Below, piece by piece: positions 1 through 5,387 of a stretch of 6,325 nucleotides of DNA. This stretch comes from Bryobacteraceae bacterium (lineage in GTDB: Bacteria > Acidobacteriota > Terriglobia > Bryobacterales > Bryobacteraceae). The notes below the pieces were generated by a model, which was not told the DNA's origin, did no database searches, and was given only the letters and a program-made list of their open reading frames with translations. Positions within the stretch are counted from its first letter, which is position 1. The number at the start of each line of letters is the position of its first letter. The stretch spans positions 1 through 6,325 of the forward strand of contig JAICMB010000201.1 in NCBI GenBank assembly GCA_025929455.1. Direction: 5' to 3'. The position numbers were made by a program, and so were the translations under genes.

Positions 1-258
1 CACCGTGGCCTTCGTGATGTGCTGGCCCTGGCAAAGCTGCTGGAAACACTTCGGCGACGACGTATCGATGTATTTCGATACTGTGAAATCGGAAAGCGAT
101 GCCTTGCCCGCGCCCCCGCCTTCACCCGTCGCAATGCTGGTCGGGTTGGTTGCCCCGAAGCTAAAGCTTTGAAGATCGATGGCCTTCTTGCTCTTAAAAA
201 CGCTGTCCTGCGTTTCGCCGTCGATCCCATCAAGCATCAGAAAATAATCAACTGCCAT
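1..258 (-). CDS. hcp: Hcp, T6SS tube protein (3' part cut off by window edge)
   Basis: Hcp (TssD) assembles as hexameric rings that stack into the inner tube of the type VI secretion dart; it is pushed out when the TssB/TssC sheath contracts and can carry effectors. The visible part is the first 86 codons, in frame to the window edge; family members are usually about 160-170 residues, so roughly half is missing. Family hallmarks visible are an N-terminal beta strand with FLMLDGIDGE (6-15), the SFSFGATNP segment (32-39), the glycine-rich GEGGGAGKASLSDF (45-58) and a KYIDTSSPK turn (62-70). Two cysteines (71, 76) lie in the following helix. The ATG at 258 is set by AGGAGA at 269-264, 5 nt upstream. 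It lies 40 nt after tssC with no visible terminator between, so it is probably co-transcribed. Hcp directly after tssB-tssC is a common T6SS order. There is no reason to suspect an evolved (extended) Hcp, but the C-terminus cannot be seen. Confidence 0.95.
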   Translation of the reverse strand, partial: MAVDYFLMLDGIDGETQDSVFKSKKAIDLQSFSFGATNPTSIATGEGGGAGKASLSDFTVSKYIDTSSPKCFQQLCQGQHITKATV

Positions 259-298
259 TTGAGTCTCCTATCGAAAGTAAATGCAATCTGCTACGAAA

Positions 299-1783
299 TT
301 ATTTCCGGGCCGAGGCCGGCAGCTCCGCTACCAGACGCAGGGAAACGGAAAGCTCATCCAGTTGGAAGTGCGGCCGCATAAACGCCACGGCGCGGTACAC
401 GCCGGGCTTCCCGGGCACTTCCGAAACCTCGATGTTGGCATCGCGCAACGGGCGCTGCGCCTTCACCGCCGCCGGCGCGGTGTCGTCCGGCGTCACGTAG
501 TTGCTGATCCACTGATTCAGGAAGCGCGAGCAATCTTCGCGCGACATGAAGCTGCCGATCTTATCGCGCATCATCGCTTTCAAATAGTGCGCGAAACGGC
601 AGGTGGTGAGAATGTACGGCAGTTGTGCGGACAGCCGCGCGTTCGCGTTCGCCGCTTCCTTGTCGTACAGCTTGGGCTTTTGCCCCGACTGCACGCTGAA
701 GAATGCTGCGTAATCCGTGCCCTTGCAGTGCACCAGCGGAATGAATCCCTGGTCCGCGAGTTCCTTCTCGCGCCGGTCCGTGATCGGCACTTCGGTCGGG
801 CACTTCATGGCAACATCGCCTTCGTCGGTGTAGAAGTTGTGCACCGGCAGACCTTCCACCAGCCCGCCGCCTTCCACGCCGCGAATCGCCGCGGTCCAGC
901 CGAACTGGTTGAACGCCTGCGTCAGCCGTGCGCCGAGCGCGTAGGCCGCATTCGCCCAGCAGTATTTCGAGTGGTCCGTCCCATCCACGTTCTCTTCGTA
1001 ATTGAACGCCTCGATGGTCTTGTTGTCCTTACCGTAGGGCAGCCGGATCAGCATGCGCGGCACGCACAGGCCCACATAGCGGGAGTCCTCGCTCGCGCGG
1101 AACGACTTCCACTTGGCATATTCGGTGGTGTCGAACACCTTTCCCATATCGCGCGGCGCATCCAGTTGCTGGAAGCTCTCCAGGTTGAACATGGTCGGGT
1201 TCGCCGCCGTCAGGAACGGCGCGTGCGCCGAAGCCGCCACTTGCGAAATGCGCTCCAGCGTCTCGACATCTTCGGGCGCGCGGCCGAATTCGTAATCGCC
1301 CACCAGCGCCGCGAACGGAGCGCCGCCAAAGACACCGAACTCTTCCTCGTAGACCTTCTTAAATAGCGCGCTCTGATCGAACTCGGGGGCACGCTGCAGG
1401 TCGCGCAGCAGTTCCTTCTTCGAAACGTTCAGCACCTTGATCTTGCACATGACGCTCGTTTCGGTCTGGTCCATCATGTACTTCAAGCCGCGCCAGGTCG
1501 ACTCCAGCTTCTGGAATGACGGGTGGTGCAGGACTTCATTGAGCTGCAACGACATCAGATGGTCGATCTGCGCGATGCGGGCTTTGATCATGGCCTCGAC
1601 ATCGGGCGCCACCGTCATCGATTCATTAATGACTTGCTTGACGAATTCGCGCACCAGGTCCCGGCCGCGCTCCTTCGTCGTGGACATGCGGCCTTCCTGA
1701 ACGATCTGATCGAGAAGCCCGCCGCCCTGTTCTTCAACGACTGCCTGCTGCGCGGCCGCCGCCGCCTGTTGCTGCTCAGCCAT
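299..1783 (-). CDS. tssC: TssC, T6SS contractile sheath large subunit (VipB/EvpB/ImpD family)
   Basis: TssC pairs with TssB to build the cytoplasmic contractile sheath around the Hcp tube; contraction drives the spike into a target cell and ClpV recycles the sheath. From the ATG at 1783 it is 494 residues, the usual size, and looks intact. Conserved family stretches are HPSFQKLESTWRGLKYM (87-103), the core ALVGDYEFG (159-167), W-x-x-FR-x-SEDSRYVGL (225-239), RGVEGGG (301-307), GFIPLVHCKGTDYAAF (346-361) and the helix LPYILTTCRFAHYLK (388-402). The first 20 residues are rich in Ala and Gln and likely flexible. The reading frame stays open six codons further upstream to an ATG at 1801, but AAGGAGGAG at 1796-1788 sits at the right distance only for 1783, so the MAEQQQ start is preferred. 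The gene overlaps the end of tssB by 8 nt, implying translational coupling and matched subunit amounts. It ends in TAA at 301-299. Confidence 0.97.
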   Translation of the reverse strand: MAEQQQAAAAAQQAVVEEQGGGLLDQIVQEGRMSTTKERGRDLVREFVKQVINESMTVAPDVEAMIKARIAQIDHLMSLQLNEVLHHPSFQKLESTWRGLKYMMDQTETSVMCKIKVLNVSKKELLRDLQRAPEFDQSALFKKVYEEEFGVFGGAPFAALVGDYEFGRAPEDVETLERISQVAASAHAPFLTAANPTMFNLESFQQLDAPRDMGKVFDTTEYAKWKSFRASEDSRYVGLCVPRMLIRLPYGKDNKTIEAFNYEENVDGTDHSKYCWANAAYALGARLTQAFNQFGWTAAIRGVEGGGLVEGLPVHNFYTDEGDVAMKCPTEVPITDRREKELADQGFIPLVHCKGTDYAAFFSVQSGQKPKLYDKEAANANARLSAQLPYILTTCRFAHYLKAMMRDKIGSFMSREDCSRFLNQWISNYVTPDDTAPAAVKAQRPLRDANIEVSEVPGKPGVYRAVAFMRPHFQLDELSVSLRLVAELPASARK

Positions 1784-2300
1784 TCGACTCCTCCTTGCCA
1801 TCGCCCAGCTCGGCCTTCAGCTTGCCGAGTTTCTCGGTGTTGCTGACCGCATCGAGCAGCACCTCTTCGAGCTTATCGTTGCCCTGCAGCGAACCCTGCA
1901 GATCTGCGAGCTTCTGCCGCAGGTCGAGCAACTTCTTTAACGGCTCCACCTGCCGCGCGACGTTCTCCGGTTCGAAGTCGTCGAGACTCTTGAAGTGCAA
2001 ATCGACTTTCAATTGCGGAGCGTTGGGGTCTTCGCTCAACTTGTTCTCGACTGCGTACGCCAGGTGGGGCTTCATGCCCGCCAGCACGCTGTCGAAATTA
2101 TCGGGGTTCACTTCCACGAACTTGCGGTCGCGCAGGCGCGGCAGCGGTTCCGAGGGCTGGCCCGTGAAATCTCCTAGTACGCCCATCACAAAGGGCAGTT
2201 CCTTCATCTCGATGGCGTCGCCGACCTCCACGTCGTACGTGATGTGTACGCGCGGCGGGCGAACGCGGTCGAGCTTATGTTGTGTACTTGCTCTAGCCAT
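1776..2300 (-). CDS. tssB: TssB, T6SS contractile sheath small subunit (VipA/EvpA/ImpB family)
   Basis: TssB is the small partner of TssC in the T6SS sheath and acts in the cytoplasm. The 174-residue product has the normal family length. Recognisable blocks are RVHITYDV (17-24), ELPFVMGVLGDFTG (34-47), LRDRKFVEVNPDNFD (56-70), the acidic LDDFEPENVARQV (106-118) and a helical, coiled-coil-like stretch with regularly spaced leucines (121-135). The tail (from about 164) is short and charged, GDGKEESNG. The ATG at 2300 has GAGG at 2311-2308, 7 nt upstream. That GAGG is fused to the TGA stop of a possible leader ORF (TGAGG). The gene is the first confidently called member of the operon tssB-tssC-hcp. 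Its stop TGA (1778-1776) lies downstream of the tssC start, giving an 8-nt overlap. No frameshift or missing block was seen. Confidence 0.96.
   Translation of the reverse strand: MARASTQHKLDRVRPPRVHITYDVEVGDAIEMKELPFVMGVLGDFTGQPSEPLPRLRDRKFVEVNPDNFDSVLAGMKPHLAYAVENKLSEDPNAPQLKVDLHFKSLDDFEPENVARQVEPLKKLLDLRQKLADLQGSLQGNDKLEEVLLDAVSNTEKLGKLKAELGDGKEESNG
1787..1796 (-). promoter_or_regulatory. Strong Shine-Dalgarno of tssC, decides its start
   Basis: On the minus strand this reads AAGGAGGAGT, nearly a full match to the 16S rRNA 3' end, with AAGGAGG ending 6 nt before the ATG at 1783. It lies inside the last codons of tssB. It rules against the longer start at 1801, whose ATG would be upstream of this site. 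Confidence 0.85.
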
Positions 2301-2309
2301 TCAATTGCC

Positions 2310-2519
2310 TCACTGTAGCTGCGGATTGAGAATTACGAAATGATCGGGCTCCCATTGGATACAGCGGAATTCGCGAGTGCTAAGGGTCAAAATTCCTTGC
2401 GCGGCCGCGCGATCTGTTCCGCGTTGCGGCGCGACACGCCGCCGGCGGACTTTGGGATGAAAACGGGAGTATTCTCCCGGAGCGCCGTGCATGGGGTTGT
2501 ACCAGCCGGGCATGGACAC
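2310..2519 (-). CDS. Possible small leader ORF in the T6SS transcript, function unknown
   Basis: This frame runs from GTG at 2519 (or ATG at 2513) to TGA at 2312-2310, 69 or 67 codons. I do not recognise the product. It starts MPGWYNPMHGAPGEYSRF from the ATG, has a run of four arginines (VRRRRVAP) in the middle, and ends with an aromatic and hydrophobic segment, FRCIQWEPDHFVILNPQLQ. It shows no signal peptide, membrane helix or known motif. In its favour: it lies wholly inside the predicted leader of the tssB mRNA, and its stop codon overlaps the tssB Shine-Dalgarno (TGAGG), the geometry of translationally coupled genes. Against it: there is no Shine-Dalgarno before either start, it contains two GC hairpins, and other frames are also open here. 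It could be a real small protein, a regulatory leader peptide, a decayed gene or chance. Confidence 0.3.
   Translation of the reverse strand: MSMPGWYNPMHGAPGEYSRFHPKVRRRRVAPQRGTDRAAAQGILTLSTREFRCIQWEPDHFVILNPQLQ
2426..2442 (-). other. Second GC hairpin in the T6SS leader
   Basis: A perfect inverted repeat of 6 bp: on the minus strand GCGGCG, loop TGTCG, CGCCGC. It has no U-tract, so it is not a terminator by itself. It lies 18-34 nt further along the leader RNA than the terminator-like hairpin and could be part of the same folded leader. At this GC content a 6-bp stem is not rare, so its significance is uncertain. Confidence 0.3.
2460..2479 (-). terminator. Terminator-like hairpin in the T6SS leader (candidate attenuator)
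   Basis: On the minus strand CGGGAG (2479-2474), loop AATA, CTCCCG (2469-2464) forms a perfect 6-bp GC-rich stem, followed at once by TTTT (2463-2460) and then C. This is intrinsic-terminator geometry, though the U-tract is short. It sits roughly 85-105 nt after the predicted transcription start and 160 nt before tssB. It could abort transcription before the sheath genes unless something prevents it from folding. Immediately upstream, CTCCGGGAG shares the GGGAG arm and could form a small competing fold. Confidence 0.35.
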
Positions 2520-2570
2520 CGGCAGCTACTGCGAGCGGCCGTGGTATGCCTTCTAGAGAGTCCGTCGTTG

Positions 2571-2599
2571 AGTATATGTGTGCGCCCGTACCAAGTCAA
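2571..2599 (-). promoter_or_regulatory. Sigma70-type promoter of the tssB-tssC-hcp operon
   Basis: Reading the minus strand, the -35 is TTGACT (2599-2594) and the -10 is TATACT (2576-2571), each five of six to consensus, separated by the optimal 17 bp. Transcription would start near 2564 and run leftwards into tssB, giving a leader of about 264 nt. No better promoter is visible closer to tssB. The match suggests housekeeping-sigma transcription rather than a sigma54-dependent T6SS. Start site and activity are inferred from sequence only. Confidence 0.7.
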
Positions 2600-2613
2600 G
2601 CGGAAACCAACAT

Positions 2614-2642
2614 ACCCCGTTAATTCGGTGGGGTTTAGGGGT
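2614..2642. promoter_or_regulatory. ACCCC / GGGGT dyad upstream of the T6SS promoter
   Basis: On the plus strand ACCCC (2614-2618), an 11-bp spacer, then GGGGT (2630-2634) form an inverted repeat, and a further direct GGGGT follows at 2638-2642, 8 bp on. Relative to the predicted start near 2564 the dyad is centred about 60 bp upstream, the usual distance of a class I activator site. It is offered as a candidate operator; no specific regulator can be named. Confidence 0.3.
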
Positions 2643-2653
2643 GTGGGGAAGGG
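2630..2653 (+). other. G-quadruplex-type G-run motif
   Basis: Four guanine runs on the plus strand (2630-2633, 2638-2641, 2645-2648, 2651-2653) with loops TTTA, TGT and AA satisfy the usual G3+/N1-7 quadruplex rule. The plus strand is the template strand for the tssB promoter. The motif begins 31 bp upstream of the -35 and overlaps the ACCCC/GGGGT dyad, so the same bases may be either a protein site or a DNA structure. Confidence 0.45.
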
Positions 2654-2943
2654 AGAACAGCGGGCGAAACGCAAGGAGGTACCCCGCGCCCTCGAGCGTC
2701 TGCACCATTGCCGATTCACCCAAGGTGGCGCGACCGGTCGCCTTTCGCCGGTTGCGCATCGCGCCGCGGCGTTGGATATTTCGATCGCCCATGCCGACAG
2801 CGAAGCGCTGGCGTGCCCTATCACTCTCACGATGTCTGTTCACCACAGGACGCCGACAACCGAACGTCGTAAAACCTTGCTCCGCATTTTGCGATTCCGC
2901 CAGCACATCATAAGTCGCGGTAGCAGATGAAACCTGGAGAGAT

Positions 2944-5313
2944 TTATTCGATAGCGATCGTCACGCCGCTCTGTGATGGCGTACCGCCGATCGCGATCGT
3001 CACCGGAACGGCAGGCCCGGGCTCGACGCCGTCTGGCACGCGCGCGTTCACCTGCAGCAGTCCCGCCGTCGCTCCTCCCGCGGCACCGCAGTAGAGCACC
3101 TCTGCACTATGCCCGCCAATGTTTACCGTGCACGGCTGCGCGGGCACGGGCAGCAGGTCGAGCGCGACGCGGCCGTCGACGCCCGGCGGATTGGTGATGC
3201 CTTCGCCGGTACCGTAGATGCTGACGACGGCGCCCCGCGCGGCGGGATTGATCGCGGAATTCACGGTGTGATCGGCATTAAGAATCGCGCCCGGTCCCCC
3301 GCCGCTGGAATCGATCGTGAAGAGCGCGGGCGCGATCGCTGTCACCGGAACGGTGAACGCGTCCGAGCGCACGCCCTGATATTCGACCTGCACATGCGCG
3401 GTTGCGGCGAGCGCGGCCTCATACGGAACGACAGCCGCGACGGCGTGCTCCGACACGTAAACCAGCGGGGACGCGATGCCATCGAACAGCACGCGCGCGC
3501 CTGCGAGCGAATTCGCTATATACCCGCGATCCGGGGTGAGTGTTGCGGTCTGCAATTGCGCGGGACCGAGGTTCTTGCCCGCGATATAGACGATCTCGCC
3601 AGGCGCGATCGCGTGCGCATCATAGGACGCGGCGTTGGCGACGGCCGCGATAGCGGGCACGGGGCCGGACGCGGGCGCATGCACCACGAACAGCGTGAGC
3701 GAGCGTGCCGGAAATATCGCGGGAATGGCGCCGCCGCCGATGGGCGCATCGGGCTGTTGGACGACGGCGTTTAAATTCGCGGCGCTGTATCGGTAAACCT
3801 GCGCCGCGGCGGGAAGTTGAAAATTTGCGATAGCGACGGAACTGGAAAGATCGGTCGTCGTCTTGTTAAGGACCAGGATCGTCAGCGTGTTGTCGGAGCG
3901 TTGGGCGGCGAAAATCGAAAGCTGGTCGGGATCGCCAGTGCTGGCGGCAACGCTTGTGTCTCCAAAACGCCCGCCCGCGCCGTCATAGTTAAGGAACATG
4001 CGAAACGCGTATGCGCCGGGCTGCACGGGCGCGGGAGGGCCCCACAGCGCGCCGAGATCGAGCGCCTCGCGCCCGAAGATGCCGAGGATGTCGGCCTGCG
4101 CAATCGCTCCCGTGATGTCGTCGAGCGCGCCCCAGTTATACTCCGTAATCGCGGTGCGCGTGCCGGGATAGTTGTTGTTCACCCACTCGCGCATGCGTGG
4201 AACGAGACGCGGCGCCTCCGTTATGTCGCTGTTGCCGTGCGTGTAGTTGGGATCCCAAAACAGCCGTGTGGATGTGAGCCGGAGCTGGTCCATCGCGGGG
4301 TCGCCGGCTTTTCCGAAGCTGATCCCATCGGGCGCGATGTAGGCGTGCACGTCGACGTAGTCGAGCAGGCGTGCGCCGTGCTGCTGTTCGTAATCGCGCA
4401 TCTGCTGCAGGTACCATTCGACGAACGCGACGTTGCCGTGCGCCATGCGATCGATGGGATTGTCGCCGCATTTGTACGGAAACGTGCTCCAGCCGCTGAC
4501 GAAGTCAGTGGCGGAATAGAAGTACCCGCACCAACCCGCCGCAACCGGACCGGTGATCAGCGCCGTGGGATCGACCGCTTTAACGACAGCGCCGTAGCGA
4601 ATGCCGCGCGCGAGCATTTCATCGTACGTGGCCGGCTGCGGATGAATGTCCATGTGCACGCCGAACCACCATTCCGGCTCGTTGTCGAGGTTCCAGATTT
4701 GCACGCCGCCGCGCGCGCCACGACCATATTTAGTGGTGAGGTGATCGAGCCACGCCTGCGCGAATGTTTCATCGACGCGCATGCTGGTGTCGGCGGGATC
4801 GTTATTCGTGATATGCGTTTTGCCGTCCGGCTTGATGCCGTTGCCGCAGTCGGCATCGTACGGATTGGTCTTTTGCTGCGGCCCGTATTTTACGACGCTG
4901 TAACCGCACGCGTGCCCGCGACCTTTCGGCAGCCAATCGAGCATGGGAACCGTTCCGATCGATACCGTGCCCGTGCGGAGATTGTCTTCGACAAAGCGGT
5001 CGAACGCGGACCCGTTCGGCAGCACGGAGACATCGGCGTCGTCGTAAGGATAGTTCTCGAAATAATAATCGGAGGCCGAGTTGTATGTGTCGTTCTTCCA
5101 GTTGTAGCGAGTGGCCGCATCGCCGCCCCAGCGCTTTACGCCGATGTGAAGCTGATGCGCCAGGCCCTGGTCCGAGTAATCGTTGATGCCGTAAATGAGC
5201 GGACTGATCGGATGTCGTGCAGCGGCCGCGTCGACCGAGAGCGCGGGTCCGGTCGCGGCGGCTACCGCGGCGGGCAGCGAAATGAGTAGTAAGGCAGCTC
5301 CGGCCTGTCGCAT
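2944..5313 (-). CDS. Secreted GH44 endoglucanase/xyloglucanase with Solibacter-type C-terminal domain
   Basis: Family 44 hydrolases cut internal beta-1,4 bonds of cellulose, xyloglucan or related glucans with retention. The 789-residue product starts with a signal peptide (hydrophobic 5-20, likely cut near 20-22). The catalytic part (about 25-545) shows HPISPLIYGIN (34-44), the signature RWGGDAATRYNW (61-72), the acid/base Glu212 in NLDNEPEWW, DYVDVHAYI (318-326) and the nucleophile Glu391 in ITEYNWG. A beta-sandwich follows (about 465-545). Cysteines 136/156 and 262/282 lie in loops and may form disulfides, fitting export. From about 551 to the end is a domain of the Solibacter C-terminal type (TIGR03437): VANAASYDAHAIAPGEIVYI, LVYVSEHAVAAVVPYEA, GAILNADHTVNSAINPA, IYGTGEG, GLLQVNARVP. 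Its role is not established. The ATG at 5313 has only a weak GAGA 11 nt upstream, but is the sole start giving a full signal peptide. It is divergent from the oxidoreductase gene. Exact substrate cannot be told from sequence. Confidence 0.93.
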   Translation of the reverse strand: MRQAGAALLLISLPAAVAAATGPALSVDAAAARHPISPLIYGINDYSDQGLAHQLHIGVKRWGGDAATRYNWKNDTYNSASDYYFENYPYDDADVSVLPNGSAFDRFVEDNLRTGTVSIGTVPMLDWLPKGRGHACGYSVVKYGPQQKTNPYDADCGNGIKPDGKTHITNNDPADTSMRVDETFAQAWLDHLTTKYGRGARGGVQIWNLDNEPEWWFGVHMDIHPQPATYDEMLARGIRYGAVVKAVDPTALITGPVAAGWCGYFYSATDFVSGWSTFPYKCGDNPIDRMAHGNVAFVEWYLQQMRDYEQQHGARLLDYVDVHAYIAPDGISFGKAGDPAMDQLRLTSTRLFWDPNYTHGNSDITEAPRLVPRMREWVNNNYPGTRTAITEYNWGALDDITGAIAQADILGIFGREALDLGALWGPPAPVQPGAYAFRMFLNYDGAGGRFGDTSVAASTGDPDQLSIFAAQRSDNTLTILVLNKTTTDLSSSVAIANFQLPAAAQVYRYSAANLNAVVQQPDAPIGGGAIPAIFPARSLTLFVVHAPASGPVPAIAAVANAASYDAHAIAPGEIVYIAGKNLGPAQLQTATLTPDRGYIANSLAGARVLFDGIASPLVYVSEHAVAAVVPYEAALAATAHVQVEYQGVRSDAFTVPVTAIAPALFTIDSSGGGPGAILNADHTVNSAINPAARGAVVSIYGTGEGITNPPGVDGRVALDLLPVPAQPCTVNIGGHSAEVLYCGAAGGATAGLLQVNARVPDGVEPGPAVPVTIAIGGTPSQSGVTIAIE

Positions 5314-5335
5314 AAAAATAGAAATCTCAGTTTAT

Positions 5336-5366
5336 GCGACCGTAACTTCCCCGGTACGGCTGTCGC
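5336..5366. promoter_or_regulatory. Imperfect dyad between the divergent GH44 and oxidoreductase genes
   Basis: The 74-bp gap between the two start codons contains nested inverted arms: GCGA-CCGTA (5336-5344), ten bases, TACGG (5355-5359), a three-base bulge, then TCGC (5363-5366). Nine base pairs are symmetric in total. A dyad in the middle of a short divergent gap is a natural place for an operator controlling both genes. No regulator gene is visible in the window, and the arms are short, so this is a candidate only. Confidence 0.3.
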
Positions 5367-5371
5367 CCCTG

Positions 5372-5377
5372 TACAAT
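5372..5377 (+). promoter_or_regulatory. Possible -10 box of the oxidoreductase gene
   Basis: TACAAT (5372-5377) is five of six to the -10 consensus, but no -35 lies 16-18 bp upstream (the region reads TCCCCGG). If used, transcription would begin about 4 nt before the ATG at 5388, giving a nearly leaderless mRNA, which agrees with the absence of a Shine-Dalgarno there. It would exclude the in-frame ATG at 5376. Confidence 0.25.
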
Positions 5378-5387
5378 GGATCACACT

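Larger units (their letters stand above)
2600..2943. other. Intergenic gap with no convincing gene
   Basis: This stretch separates the T6SS promoter from the end of the glycosidase gene. Several frames stay open on both strands (plus 2340-2930; minus 2906-2553 and 2830-2387), but their products are rich in Arg, Pro and Cys, lack family motifs and have no start with a Shine-Dalgarno, so I treat them as chance openings in GC-rich DNA. Visible elements are the G-rich motif and dyad at 2614-2653, an isolated AAGGAGGT at 2673-2680 with no start codon after it, and a perfect 12-bp palindrome GCGACCGGTCGC at 2730-2741. No clear terminator for the glycosidase gene was found; CAGCG-AAG-CGCTG at 2798-2810 is a small stem without a T-tract on either side. 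Confidence 0.5.

Noticed and set aside
281..1366. Plus-strand open frame of 361 codons
   Set aside because: It lies antisense to tssC, whose protein is strongly conserved. The product is Arg/His-rich with no motif and no ribosome binding site.
1784..1801. Longer tssC start at 1801 (MARRSRMAEQ...)
   Set aside because: The strong AAGGAGGAG site lies downstream of that ATG and serves the ATG at 1783 instead.
2673..2680. Perfect Shine-Dalgarno AAGGAGGT on the plus strand
   Set aside because: No ATG, GTG or TTG follows within a usable distance, so it starts no gene.
2798..2810. CAGCG-AAG-CGCTG hairpin as a terminator of the GH44 gene
   Set aside because: The stem is only 5 bp, there is no T-tract on either strand, and it is about 135 nt past the stop codon.
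2387..2906. Two overlapping minus-strand frames (2906-2553 and 2830-2387)
   Set aside because: They span the predicted promoter, compete with each other, and encode low-quality Arg/Cys/Thr-rich sequence with no family resemblance.
2340..2930. Plus-strand open frame of 196 codons across the intergenic gap
   Set aside because: It runs through the T6SS promoter and leader on the opposite strand, lacks a Shine-Dalgarno at its start, and its Arg-rich product shows no domain or membrane pattern. It is not excluded absolutely, but I see no positive support.
3817..5289. Plus-strand open frame of 490 codons
   Set aside because: It is antisense to the GH44 gene, which carries all family motifs. The frame is open only because of the GC-rich codon pattern on the opposite strand.
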